This document shows positions 1 to 8,001 of a stretch of DNA of 64,000 nt, one piece after another. Within the stretch, counting starts at the first letter, position 1; the number at the start of each line of letters is the position of its first letter. The notes under the pieces were generated by a model. It was given only the letters and a program-made list of their open reading frames with translations. It ran no database searches and was not told the DNA's origin. This DNA comes from Opitutia bacterium (GTDB lineage: Bacteria > Verrucomicrobiota > Verrucomicrobiia > Opitutales > Opitutaceae). The DNA lies in contig CANJIU010000045.1 in the NCBI GenBank assembly GCA_947474365.1, forward strand, positions 1 through 64,000, read 5' to 3'. The position numbers and the translations under genes were made by a program.

Positions 1-1726
1 CGGCCTGCCGGCGAATGGTGCGGAGTTCCGCCATGGTGACGCGGGTTTCCTTTTCCAGAATCCGTGCGCCGTCGCCGGCCTCGACGCTCTTGTGTTGCGC
101 GGAATCGCCGACCAGCAGCACCCGGGCACTACGTTTGCCGGCGATTTTCAAAAGCGAGTTGAGCTGGCCGGCGGAAAGGAGCCCGTATTCGTCCACCACG
201 AGGAGTTTGGCGGTGATTGATTGCTGCAGGGCCTCATCGACGAGTAATCGCTGCACGGTCGTGGCGTTGGCGAGCGCCTGAGCGGCGGCGGGGCGACCCG
301 CGAGCCGCTGCTCGGCGCCGTCTTGCTGGAGCAGGCTTACGGCTTGGGTGCTCGGGGCGAAACAGGCGACTTCCAGGTGGACGGCTGCCATGCCCTCGAT
401 GGCGTAGGCCAAGGCCGTGGTTTTGCCGCTGCCCGCGCGGCCGCGAAACACGGTGACCGAGTCCCGTGAATTGAGAATCTTCTCCACGGCGACGCGCTGT
501 TCCGGAGCGATCCGCTCGCAGACTTCGCTGCGCAGGAACCCCAACTCCCCGTAGGTGGCGACCCCGGCGTTGACGCGGGCCACCAAATCCCGTTCCGCAT
601 CGAGTGCCGCCAGGGTGCTGACGTTTCCATGGGTGTGCAAAAGGCCGCTTTGCTCCCGGCCGACGGCGGCTTTGATGTCGGCCAACGCGTGCTCGCCATA
701 GGACTCCCGAATTACCTCGGCCGTGAACTCAGGCAACGGCACCACGGTTCGACGTTCGAAGACATGCGCGGCCGTGCGGGCGATGACGGCTTCGAGCGGT
801 TCGCGGGCGGGAGGCTCCTTGGGCGGATCTCGTCGGAGCGAACGCAACTGCTGGAGTTCCTCCGCACTCATTTGCGCTTCCTGGTGCCGGCGTACCTCGT
901 CGGGGCTCAATTCGTACTGTTTCTTCGGTCGGTGCTCGCGGACGAGAAGGGCGATTTCATCGTGGGAAAGCTCGCGACCGAATTCCGCTTCGCGGGCGGC
1001 GATGGCGCGGTCGCGCTCCTCCGCGCGTTTCGAGAAACGCGCGAGCAATTCTGCCGGAACTTCCACCAACTCGAAGCCGTGTTCCCGGCGTTCGATGGCG
1101 TAACCCAACTGGCGGACTTCGCGAGCCAGCGCATGGCGGTAAACCTCCGTCAGGTAACCGGACTGATCGAAGATGGGGCGGGATTCCAGCGCTGAGAGCC
1201 GGGCATTATCGGAGCCGTCCGCAGTGACGTTGAAGACGAAGGCATGGGAGTGCAGGTGCGGATCAAGGGCGCGACTTTCGCCGTGGCGAAACACCGCTCC
1301 GGCCAGTTGCCCGGTGGTGACGTGGCGCTTGTTGATCCCCTGACCATCCTGCCGGCAGGCCAGCGACTCCAACTCCTTGAGGGCTTCGGTTACGGCCCGT
1401 CCGTGCGCGGCGATCAGCCGCTCGTCTCCGCCGAGAAACGCCTGGATCGAAACCGACTTTGGCGCATTGAACGTTGCGTCGTATCCAGCCCGACGGTTCG
1501 ACTTCATCCGCGGAGTGAGTTTTGCCTCGGTAAATGCATGATGATTGCTCGCCACGCGCTCGAAGGCCTCGTCCGCAATCACATCTCCTTCGACCAACCC
1601 GACTGTTTCGCAGAGCCGCCCGAAGCAACGGCCCTCAACCTTCATCCCTTCCGAGTAGTAATCCGCCTGCCGCAGGTATTCACCCAAGGCATGACTGAAG
1701 ATCTTGCAGGTTCGAAGCGTCAGCAT
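1..1726 (-). CDS. MobF/TrwC-family conjugative relaxase-helicase (3' end outside window)
   Basis: The protein is expected to nick the element's oriT, stay bound to the 5' end through a tyrosine, and unwind the DNA for transfer. Translation from ATG at 1,726 gives 575 codons before the window edge. Tyrosines at about residues 17, 23 and 24 sit where TrwC has its catalytic Tyr pair. A FNAPKSVSIQ segment and the three-histidine metal motif DPHLHSHAF follow, as in the relaxase domain of R388 TrwC. Further on come a Walker A motif (GRAGSGKTT) and a Walker B motif (LLVVDEYGLL) of the RecD-like helicase half. The gene diverges from the small HTH-like gene at 2,018, and the 291 bp between them is the obvious place for oriT. 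The C-terminal helicase motifs are not in the window. Confidence 0.93.
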   Translation of the reverse strand, partial: MLTLRTCKIFSHALGEYLRQADYYSEGMKVEGRCFGRLCETVGLVEGDVIADEAFERVASNHHAFTEAKLTPRMKSNRRAGYDATFNAPKSVSIQAFLGGDERLIAAHGRAVTEALKELESLACRQDGQGINKRHVTTGQLAGAVFRHGESRALDPHLHSHAFVFNVTADGSDNARLSALESRPIFDQSGYLTEVYRHALAREVRQLGYAIERREHGFELVEVPAELLARFSKRAEERDRAIAAREAEFGRELSHDEIALLVREHRPKKQYELSPDEVRRHQEAQMSAEELQQLRSLRRDPPKEPPAREPLEAVIARTAAHVFERRTVVPLPEFTAEVIRESYGEHALADIKAAVGREQSGLLHTHGNVSTLAALDAERDLVARVNAGVATYGELGFLRSEVCERIAPEQRVAVEKILNSRDSVTVFRGRAGSGKTTALAYAIEGMAAVHLEVACFAPSTQAVSLLQQDGAEQRLAGRPAAAQALANATTVQRLLVDEALQQSITAKLLVVDEYGLLSAGQLNSLLKIAGKRSARVLLVGDSAQHKSVEAGDGARILEKETRVTMAELRTIRRQA

Positions 1727-1942
1727 GAGGCACCTGCTTGTTGAGCATAGACCACTGACCGACTGACAACGCGTATCCACGACATCGCGCACGCATCCAC
1801 TTCTTCACGACGCTGCCCCCTGAGAATGACTCCCAAAATGCCAATTAGCCGGGAATCCAAGCAATCTGTCCCAAGCAGCCGCGGTTGATGCCGGGAATTA
1901 TCCCATAAAATCCACGAAAAACCATGGGGTAGGACACCAACG

Positions 1943-1962
1943 TCTAAGCCTTTTGGCTTAGA
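1943..1962. repeat. Perfect 8-bp-stem hairpin with TTTT loop
   Basis: TCTAAGCC and GGCTTAGA are perfect reverse complements separated by TTTT. No gene ends just upstream on either strand, so a terminator is unlikely. Position in the relaxase-proximal gap suggests a nic-proximal hairpin or accessory-protein site. Confidence 0.6.
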
Positions 1963-2001
1963 TCCAGACCGGCGTGCGCCCATTGCGAAACCGGACGCTG
2001 C

Positions 2002-2016
2002 CCGGTATTTTACCGG
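2002..2016. promoter_or_regulatory. Perfect 6-bp inverted repeat immediately before the start codon of the HTH-like gene
   Basis: CCGGTA and TACCGG flank TTT, and the ATG at 2,018 begins two bases later. The repeat sits where a Shine-Dalgarno sequence would be, so it could be an operator or an RNA hairpin limiting translation. Autoregulation by the adjacent gene product is a reasonable guess only. Confidence 0.45.
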
Positions 2017-2017
2017 C

Positions 2018-2596
2018 ATGCAAACGACCGACGCCCCGGCATCCGCCGCTGAACAACACACTCTTGCCCTGGATTCAACCGTGCCGACACCCGCCGGCCC
2101 CACGGCAGTGCCCGCTGATCCGCGGGCCGTCGACGGCGAGACGCCCGCTGGTTCCCGAGCGGGTGCCCCCGGTTCCCCTGCGTGTGCCGCCGACATCACC
2201 GCGGCAACCACCGAGAATGCCCGGAGGCTGGCGCAGTTGGTCGCCGCAGGGCGACAGCCGCGGTCCCGGCGATTCACCGCACTGGAACCGTATCGCGACG
2301 TGTTGCTCACCGAACGCCGCGCGGGTGCATCGATCAGATTGATCGCGCAGTCGCTGGCCCAGCTCGATGTGGCGATTTCCGAGGAAACGCTGCGCGTCTG
2401 GTTCTTGAAGGAAAAATTGCCGCAGCGACACCGGTCGCGGAAGAAGCGCGCGGCGACGCCGACGGCGAAAGTCAGCCCGCTCAGCTCGACGATGGCGGTG
2501 CGTCCCGTCACTTGGAGCGTGCCGACACCAGCGCCAGGTGCCGCCGGGACGCAACCCGGGCGGCGCGGGCCGAAGATCGCGCGTGACAATTACTGA
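2018..2596 (+). CDS. Small basic DNA-binding-like protein, possible mobilization accessory protein
   Basis: This 192-residue protein has a low-complexity Ala/Pro/Thr-rich N-terminal third, then a conserved-looking helical core (about residues 75 to 135). The core has arginine-rich helices and a segment SEETLRVWF that resembles the recognition part of HTH proteins choosing among sites. The tail is again Ala/Pro-rich and basic (RSRKKRA). It lies divergent from the relaxase, where MobF elements carry an oriT-binding accessory protein (TrwA- or TraK-like), but I see no clear family match. An inverted repeat abuts the start codon. A role as relaxosome accessory factor or local repressor is inferred from position and charge. 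Confidence 0.6.
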   Translation: MQTTDAPASAAEQHTLALDSTVPTPAGPTAVPADPRAVDGETPAGSRAGAPGSPACAADITAATTENARRLAQLVAAGRQPRSRRFTALEPYRDVLLTERRAGASIRLIAQSLAQLDVAISEETLRVWFLKEKLPQRHRSRKKRAATPTAKVSPLSSTMAVRPVTWSVPTPAPGAAGTQPGRRGPKIARDNY

Positions 2597-2664
2597 GTGA
2601 AGGCGAGGCCATGCCGCCAACCTGCCATAAAAGGCAGCGTTGGCGGAGCCTCCGCAGTGCACAT

Positions 2665-3588
2665 TCAGTTCCGCCAATGTTCGCTTTCGATCATCCCGCC
2701 GGAAACGAGCGGTTTCCACGGGTCGCGGGACTCCAGTAGGGTGGTCAACCGGGAGTGGAGTGAGACTCGAACGACTTCGTCAGTGAGATAACCCGGCGCA
2801 CGGGTCTCGTACCATTCGTGGAGCGTGCGCGCTTTCGCGGCGGCGCGGTCGGCGAGCATCCGGTAATGACCGGGACCATCCCAGCCCCATCGGTCCGACA
2901 TACCCTTCGACCATTCGACGATTTCCGCCGAAAGTTTCTTGACGCTGACTCGGGTGCGAATCGAGGGCAGATGGTCCAGGAAAACACCGTCGGCCGCATG
3001 AAACCGCTGACACCGATGTTGCAGACGAAGAAAGAACTCGCGCCACCACCAGGCTGGTTCGATGCGGCTCATCAGGGCCGGAATCGATTCCGCCGGACAA
3101 TCGGCGAAGAAGTCGTCTCGCAGTCCGCGACTCGTAGTCTCCGACCAATAGCGACGCAGGGCTTCCTTCTGAGCCTGCGCGACCTGCGGCGTGTGGCGTT
3201 GGCGAATCGCAAAGTAGCCAGCCTGGAGACGCTCCATTTCGGTCAGCGCCACGTGGAGAACCGCTGACTTGGCCTCGGTCCGCAAGAAGGAGATGTACCT
3301 GTCTTGAGCGTGCTCCATCGCGTTGCGCACGGCGATGTACTCTGGTCCGCCGGCGGCATCGTAGATCGGTTCAACGATGCGTTCGCGCACCAGTGTAGTC
3401 CGGATGGACTGGTGATCGAGCTGTTGCAGTCGCATCGCGCGACCGACCTCCGCCACAAATGGCGCGGCAAGTTCGGGCTGCGATGCCAGCGAGGCCGGCA
3501 GACTTGTCTTCGCCCATGCGCCGCACACGTGCCAGTCGGTGAGGACCTGAGACCAGGAGGTGAAGCAGTTGGGCAGTTCGGGATGCAA
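2665..3588 (-). CDS. Hypothetical protein of the integrated element
   Basis: The 307-residue product is predicted soluble, with no signal peptide or membrane segment. It is rich in Arg, Trp and aromatic residues and looks mostly helical, for example around WWREFFLRLQHRCQRF in the middle. I do not recognise a family or catalytic motif. The amino-acid composition and the absence of an equally plausible frame on the other strand support it being real. It stands alone between the HTH-like gene and the toxin pair, with about 400 bp free upstream. Accessory cargo such as a defence or regulatory gene is possible, but nothing in the sequence demonstrates it. Confidence 0.6.
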   Translation of the reverse strand: MHPELPNCFTSWSQVLTDWHVCGAWAKTSLPASLASQPELAAPFVAEVGRAMRLQQLDHQSIRTTLVRERIVEPIYDAAGGPEYIAVRNAMEHAQDRYISFLRTEAKSAVLHVALTEMERLQAGYFAIRQRHTPQVAQAQKEALRRYWSETTSRGLRDDFFADCPAESIPALMSRIEPAWWWREFFLRLQHRCQRFHAADGVFLDHLPSIRTRVSVKKLSAEIVEWSKGMSDRWGWDGPGHYRMLADRAAAKARTLHEWYETRAPGYLTDEVVRVSLHSRLTTLLESRDPWKPLVSGGMIESEHWRN

Positions 3589-3993
3589 CAGTCGCGATTA
3601 TACCACGAGAGACGAAATGCCAAAAGGACGGACTGTGCGGTCCAGCAATAAAGAACACCCTTCCACCGGACTCCGCAGGCTGCGTCCGGGGGAGCGGTGT
3701 TCTGGGCCGGGGAGGTGCCGGAACGGCCGCAAAAGGTCGGGCGCGGACCGCTGCGCTCGCTTCGGCCCAGGGGGCCTCCGCGTCCGACCCGACCCTTTGC
3801 GACTCGTCCGGCGGTGGCGTGTCAACGCTGGCGCTTGTCCCACAAGGGGACGGAGCCTCGCCCAGCCGCTCGATGGTGTCGCGCCGGTCAAGCTCCTTCT
3901 CGCTTCGCTGCGGTCCAGCATTGACCGGCGCAATCGGAGGGCGGCTGTTTCGGGCCGAGGTGGACCTGGCCGATGATGTAACCACCAGGCAAC
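3589..3993. other. Gap of about 400 bp with no convincing gene
   Basis: Several reading frames run through this GC-rich stretch, but all give Arg/Pro/Ser-rich translations typical of off-frame GC-rich DNA, and none has a recognisable motif. It probably contains the promoter of the minus-strand gene at 2,665-3,588 and the tail region of the toxin operon. Decayed cargo cannot be excluded. Confidence 0.5.
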
Positions 3994-4734
3994 TCAGGTT
4001 CCCATGCGCGGTCCCTGCTTGGGTGGATCAATTCTCACGCGCACCGTCGGTCTGTCTACCGGTGCAATTGCCACGGCCTGATCAGGCGCCAGGCCTGGAG
4101 TCACTTTCACCGTCGGTAGTGACTTCAGTCGTCCGGCGGCTTCAATCAGCACCGCGCAGTCCTCCTTCGATAGCCGCGCCAGGTCACCGTCTTCGAAGTA
4201 AACTAGAGCCTTCAGGGCCTCGGTCGGTGGGAACGTTGGATGATACATTTTCTGAGCCGCCGCGAGCCCGGTTTCCAGGCGGACACCCGCGCGCAACATG
4301 GCCGCGATATCGCGGTAGTCCTTCGATTCCGAACGCTGGAGGATGACCTTTACCTTCGTGGCCATGAGATCGTCGAGCGAGGCCACCTGCAGGACACCGT
4401 CGTTTGTTTGTTGAGGCTGACCCACACGCCCAAAATCGAGCCCGCCAAAAAAGGCCACCCTCACTCCAGACCCAGTCTCGATCTCGTAGGTGTTGGGGCG
4501 TTCTTGCCGCACGGTGGCAATGCGCAGGAATGGCAATGCCGCCCGCAGTGCCCCTGGATCGACGGGATTGGAATTGAAGAAATCGAAGTCGACCGACTGT
4601 CGATGACCAAGCCGAAGCGCGATGGCGGTGCCGCCGTAAAGGACGTACCCGAATTGCTGGATCGGCCGCAGCCTTTGCCAGAGGAGACGCTGCGCTGCGG
4701 GCAGAATATCCAGTCGCGGAGTGAATGTGTCCAT
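3994..4734 (-). CDS. AbiEii/AbiGii-type nucleotidyltransferase toxin
   Basis: This 246-residue protein has the hallmark of the AbiEii (DUF1814) family: a GGTAIALRLGHR segment followed by S-x-DFDFF, the nucleotidyltransferase-fold motif with its metal-binding aspartates. Downstream are a conserved lysine region (LMATKVKVIL) and the RSESKDYRDI motif typical of the family. Related toxins act as the nucleotide-transferring part of type IV toxin-antitoxin or abortive-infection systems. The ATG at 4,734 was chosen because it overlaps the upstream stop as TAATG, implying translational coupling. A longer in-frame start exists but would run through the upstream gene. Confidence 0.85.
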   Translation of the reverse strand: MDTFTPRLDILPAAQRLLWQRLRPIQQFGYVLYGGTAIALRLGHRQSVDFDFFNSNPVDPGALRAALPFLRIATVRQERPNTYEIETGSGVRVAFFGGLDFGRVGQPQQTNDGVLQVASLDDLMATKVKVILQRSESKDYRDIAAMLRAGVRLETGLAAAQKMYHPTFPPTEALKALVYFEDGDLARLSKEDCAVLIEAAGRLKSLPTVKVTPGLAPDQAVAIAPVDRPTVRVRIDPPKQGPRMGT

Positions 4735-5084
4735 TACGGGATGCGTCTGACCGGTAAGGGCGGAACCTGGCCGAGTTCCGCCAGCTCGAGTCGGTAATGC
4801 CAATAATGCCAAGAGCGGGCGTTGAGCTGGCCTGCCTCCGCTTGGCGCAGAACCGCACGAAGGCAATCATCGCCCAAAGTCTCGGCCAGCCGTCGGGCAT
4901 CTTCAAAAACACCGATATTCATGACCTGTGTGACCACGCGTGCGGGGTAGTCCATCGCCTCGCTGGGAGATAGCCACCACATGTACCGGCGGGCGAATCT
5001 GGAGAGCAAGGCGTGGTGGCGACGTAGTTCCTCCACCAGCGGCGTCGCTGGCGGTCGCGGGGTCGTGTGCGTTGCCTTTACCAT
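4734..5084 (-). CDS. Probable antitoxin partner of the AbiEii-like toxin
   Basis: This 116-residue protein is encoded directly upstream of the nucleotidyltransferase gene and overlaps it by one base in a TAATG junction. It has a YMWWLSP segment, a helical region, and a C-terminal SWHYWHYRLEL followed by PPLPVRR. This layout is shared by small proteins commonly found in front of AbiEii-like toxins (some grouped with DUF6922-like families). I infer that it neutralises the toxin or regulates the operon. It lacks the clear winged-helix of classical AbiEi antitoxins, so the mechanism may differ. The start at 5,084 avoids a poorly conserved-looking 26-residue extension. Confidence 0.65.
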   Translation of the reverse strand: MVKATHTTPRPPATPLVEELRRHHALLSRFARRYMWWLSPSEAMDYPARVVTQVMNIGVFEDARRLAETLGDDCLRAVLRQAEAGQLNARSWHYWHYRLELAELGQVPPLPVRRIP

Positions 5085-5262
5085 GGAGCGACTATGGCCG
5101 AATTGCGGAGAGGAGACAAGCTGTTGACGCGCACATTGGCGGCTGCCGATGTGCACTCCCAAATCTCGCGGCCGGTGAGAATACCTTCAGGCTGCTCGCA
5201 TTCGATGCCACACTTCCCAATGAATTTTCCCCAGGGTGCCGGTTCAATGTGCGAACAGACGA

Positions 5263-5649
5263 ATGACTCGCGCTAACTACAATGCACCCGTTCCCGCAGC
5301 AGCTCGTTTTCCGGTCGCTGAGAGCGTTCGCGACGTGCTACGCGACTGCGAGCAGCAGGGTCTGCTCGACGAATTACAGCAGGCGCTCGGCATTGTGCCG
5401 CGGCCGGACGAGGCCGCCGTCCGGGCGGTCCGCGATCTGGTCTACGAATTGGCGGGTGCCCGGAATCGCGATCTCGCGGTTGACGTGTTGATCTACGCCA
5501 CCGGTGTGGCCGAGTTCGAGGTCACAAGCCTGCGTGGCTATGCCGCTCGGCACGGGCTCACCGCGGAAGGTTTTCGCAAGCAAGTGCTGGCCATGCAGCG
5601 CCGGCTGGGCCTGCCACCCCGGCCGATGCAGCAATCCGATGCGAACTGA
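5263..5649 (+). CDS. Hypothetical protein, first of an overlapping pair in the element
   Basis: The product is 128 residues, soluble and mainly helical, with two alpha-rich blocks: acidic/leucine-rich VRDVLRDCEQQGLLDEL, and ARHGLTAEGFRKQVLAMQRR near the C-terminus. The second block looks like an HTH or a short DNA-contacting helix. I recognise no named family. Its last 11 bases overlap the start of the next gene, so the two are probably translated together. An alternative ATG at 5,236 would add nine residues. Its place next to the excision module suggests replication, maintenance or regulatory function for the element, which is an inference. Confidence 0.6.
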   Translation: MTRANYNAPVPAAARFPVAESVRDVLRDCEQQGLLDELQQALGIVPRPDEAAVRAVRDLVYELAGARNRDLAVDVLIYATGVAEFEVTSLRGYAARHGLTAEGFRKQVLAMQRRLGLPPRPMQQSDAN

Positions 5650-6343
5650 GATCGATCAACTTGTCCGCGAACTGCCGGAGGCCGGCATTGCTCGCGCCAC
5701 ACGACTGGGCTTGGTCTTGAATCCTGGACTGGAGACTGAGGCTTGGCGCGGTCTGGTGACGCACGTAGCCCGGCTCGTGCGCACTTCGGCCGGTGCCCGC
5801 CAGACGCTGACCGCCTGGCTCGGCGACGTACTCGCCTATGGCGAAACCGGTGGCCGCGGCTTGATCACCGAGTGCGCCGCCGCGACTGGGACTAACCCCG
5901 GGACCTTGCGAAATGCCAAAATGGTCTGCCTCCGAATCCCTGTGTCATGTCGCCACGACGCTTTGAGTTGGTCCCACCACTGCGAAGTTGGGATCGCATT
6001 TGCGGACCCAAAGGTAATCGAGCGGTGGCTGACAGTCGCCGAGTCAGACGGTCTGTCGGCGATGGCGCTCCGCCGACGCATCCGGTCACACGTAGCCAGC
6101 CGGCACGAACAGCGCGGCGCAAGCCCCGCCGATGCTTCGGTTACGGCGTTTCAGCTGATGCGAGAAATGCGTGCTTGCGACCGAATACTCGATCGGCATC
6201 GCGTGGTGTGGCGCGAATGGTCGCCCGGTGCCGCGCAATTCGCCCTGGAGGAGTTCCGGGCCGTGGCTGACTTTCTCGACACCATGCGCGCCCGGGCGCT
6301 CGAGCCGTCGGCCCCCAGACCGAGTGACTTCGAGGCAAACTGA
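5639..6343 (+). CDS. Hypothetical helical protein, second of the overlapping pair
   Basis: This 234-residue protein starts at the ATG inside the end of the preceding gene (11-bp overlap). A central segment reads LSWSHHCEVG, then a stretch like WLTVAESDGLSAMALRRRI. The combination of a W-S-H box, a wait-and-choose helix and a basic C-terminal helix occurs in plasmid and phage proteins and in the N-terminal domain of DUF1016 (YhcG) nucleases. No nuclease domain is present here. I suspect a DNA-binding plasmid-type protein involved in replication, partition or transfer control. The similarity is motif-level only. Confidence 0.6.
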   Translation: MRTEIDQLVRELPEAGIARATRLGLVLNPGLETEAWRGLVTHVARLVRTSAGARQTLTAWLGDVLAYGETGGRGLITECAAATGTNPGTLRNAKMVCLRIPVSCRHDALSWSHHCEVGIAFADPKVIERWLTVAESDGLSAMALRRRIRSHVASRHEQRGASPADASVTAFQLMREMRACDRILDRHRVVWREWSPGAAQFALEEFRAVADFLDTMRARALEPSAPRPSDFEAN

Positions 6344-6380
6344 CACCCGCGGGGTCTGGCGGCTGCGCCCCCACCGGGAA

Positions 6381-6644
6381 TCAACCTGGCCAGACTGTGC
6401 GCAGGCGGACGGCGCGCCGCAGTTTGGTCGCGGCAATCCGCCGGTTGCTTTTCAGATACTCACGCACCTCGGCTGGATCGAAGCGCACCAGCCGGCCGAG
6501 GTAGAAATGCGGCAGGCCGTTGCCCTGCAAGTTGGCCACGTGTCGCGCGGTGCAGCCGAAGAACCGCGCGACGTCGGCCACGGTCCAGAGAGTCTCTGGT
6601 GTCGCAGGCGAGTCGAATTGAGCGGTGTCCTGATCGTTCAGCAT
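6381..6644 (-). CDS. Excisionase-like HTH_17/AlpA-family DNA-binding protein
   Basis: The 87-residue product has the compact winged-helix pattern of excisionase/AlpA proteins: LWTVADVARFFGCTARHV, a short turn, then FYLGRLVRFDPAEVREYL with the conserved basic residue before the last helix. Such proteins bend attachment-site DNA so that the integrase excises the element, or act as its transcriptional activator. The gene lies directly downstream of the integrase on the same strand, 36 bp after its stop, consistent with an integration-excision module. The basic C-terminal tail (RRAVRLRT) may add DNA affinity. Confidence 0.8.
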   Translation of the reverse strand: MLNDQDTAQFDSPATPETLWTVADVARFFGCTARHVANLQGNGLPHFYLGRLVRFDPAEVREYLKSNRRIAATKLRRAVRLRTVWPG

Positions 6645-6680
6645 CGATCAGGCATCGCCGTCAACTCAACCACCGAGGCG

Positions 6681-7922
6681 TCAGGCGGACCTCATCGCGA
6701 TCACGTTTTCCGGCTTCGGGAGCTTGGGCAGGACAACGGCGAACCACTGGGCAGCGTCCTCCGGTGTGACCAGTTCCCGGTAGTGCTGGAAGATGACCTC
6801 GGGTGAATTGCCCGCCTCCAGTGCAACACGGGCGGTGTCGTTGATCGCGGCGAGGCGATAGCTGATGTAGCTGTGGCGAAAGCCATTCGCCTTGAGTTCG
6901 ATTCCCTCCTCGGCGGCGATCCGCTTCAGAGCGGCCTGCGGATCGACGTAGACGTTGATCGGGCCGAGATCGCGGCGATACGGCTGGAGCCGGACCTTCA
7001 ACGCCTCCGGCAAAGGAACCAGCCGACGGGCTTTGGTCCGCACCTTGCTGGATTCGATCTCCGCGAAGTTGCGATCGAAGCTGATGTTTTCCCAGGCAAG
7101 GTGATCGATCTCGGAGACGCGTGCCCCGGTGTAGGCCGCACATGCGAGCCACGGCAGCAGTTCCGGGCGGCGCGCCTCGACTGCGGCAAACATCGTTCCG
7201 AGTTCGGCCGGGGTGTAGATTTCGACTTTGGTCGGCGGCTCCTTGTAGATCATTAGCCCGTCGAATTCGGTCGGACGATTCGCCGGCAGGTATCGATTCG
7301 CCTTCGCCCAATTGCCAAACGTGATGAGAATCTTCCGCACGTTGTTCTTGGTGATCGGATGCCAGACCTGCCCGCCGAGCCAGCGGTCGACGTCCGCGGT
7401 GCGGAGTTGCGCGAGACTCCGGCCAGGATTCGCCGCCGCGAGGCGGCCGAGCTGTCGGCGAATGTCTGCGATGTAATCAGAATGAACGCTCATCGCTTTC
7501 CGGCGTTCGGCAAAGTCGTTGATCAGTTCGGTGAGCGGCTTGCAGACGACATCGGTCGGGTGGTAGTCCGTGAAGAACTCCGCGGCATCGAGCACCGAAC
7601 GCCCGCCGAGCTTCGTGTGCGCTTGGGCGAACAGCTCCGCGCAGACGTGCAGCGGCAGTCCGGTCGCCGCGATGTGTTTGCGCGCGATGACGTAGCTTTC
7701 CATGTCGGCAGTGGAGAGTTCGTCGGCCTCGTGCGTGTTGATCGCGAGCCGACCGAGAACAACCTTGGCTTCGCGGCGTGCGTCGGACAGTTTGCCGCAC
7801 GTCTGCCGCTGACGATGACCGCCTTCGTAATACGAGAGTTGAAAAACAGAACGGCCCCGATTCTGGACCGTGTAGATTTTGATTTCGTGTTGTCCATTAG
7901 TGAGGACGATGGGTTGGCTCAT
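6681..7922 (-). CDS. Tyrosine recombinase (site-specific integrase)
   Basis: The 413-residue protein has an N-terminal arm-type domain, a SAM-like core-binding region (about 120 to 225) and the catalytic domain. Visible catalytic positions are Arg268 in TGARVSE, Lys293, Arg349 in NGFRH, and the nucleophile Tyr381 in FQHYREL. The histidine of the usual HxxR box is Asn346 here, and the His/Trp position before the tyrosine is Asn372 (AGNSPE). These substitutions are seen in some integrases from this phylum, so activity is likely retained. The start codon faces the truncated DUF1501 gene, placing the att site in or just beyond 7,923-8,030. Confidence 0.93.
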   Translation of the reverse strand: MSQPIVLTNGQHEIKIYTVQNRGRSVFQLSYYEGGHRQRQTCGKLSDARREAKVVLGRLAINTHEADELSTADMESYVIARKHIAATGLPLHVCAELFAQAHTKLGGRSVLDAAEFFTDYHPTDVVCKPLTELINDFAERRKAMSVHSDYIADIRRQLGRLAAANPGRSLAQLRTADVDRWLGGQVWHPITKNNVRKILITFGNWAKANRYLPANRPTEFDGLMIYKEPPTKVEIYTPAELGTMFAAVEARRPELLPWLACAAYTGARVSEIDHLAWENISFDRNFAEIESSKVRTKARRLVPLPEALKVRLQPYRRDLGPINVYVDPQAALKRIAAEEGIELKANGFRHSYISYRLAAINDTARVALEAGNSPEVIFQHYRELVTPEDAAQWFAVVLPKLPKPENVIAMRSA

Positions 7923-8001
7923 GACATTGGTTGGGTTGTCAACCGCGTGTCATGCGCACCTCGCGAAATTGCGTATCTCGTTGGTCCGTTGGGCTAAATG
8001 C

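Larger units (their letters stand above)
1727..2017. other. Candidate oriT / divergent control region
   Basis: This is the 291-bp gap between the divergent relaxase and small DNA-binding-like gene. It contains a perfect hairpin at 1,943-1,962, a small one around 1,893-1,904, and a perfect inverted repeat at 2,002-2,016. MobF relaxases usually act on an oriT next to their own gene, rich in inverted repeats and flanked by accessory-protein binding sites. The layout fits, but no nic sequence can be assigned from sequence alone. Confidence 0.45.

Noticed and set aside
3598..3985. Overlapping frames on both strands between the orphan gene and the toxin operon
   Set aside because: All translations are Arg/Pro/Ser-rich and mutually exclusive, with no motif to favour one.
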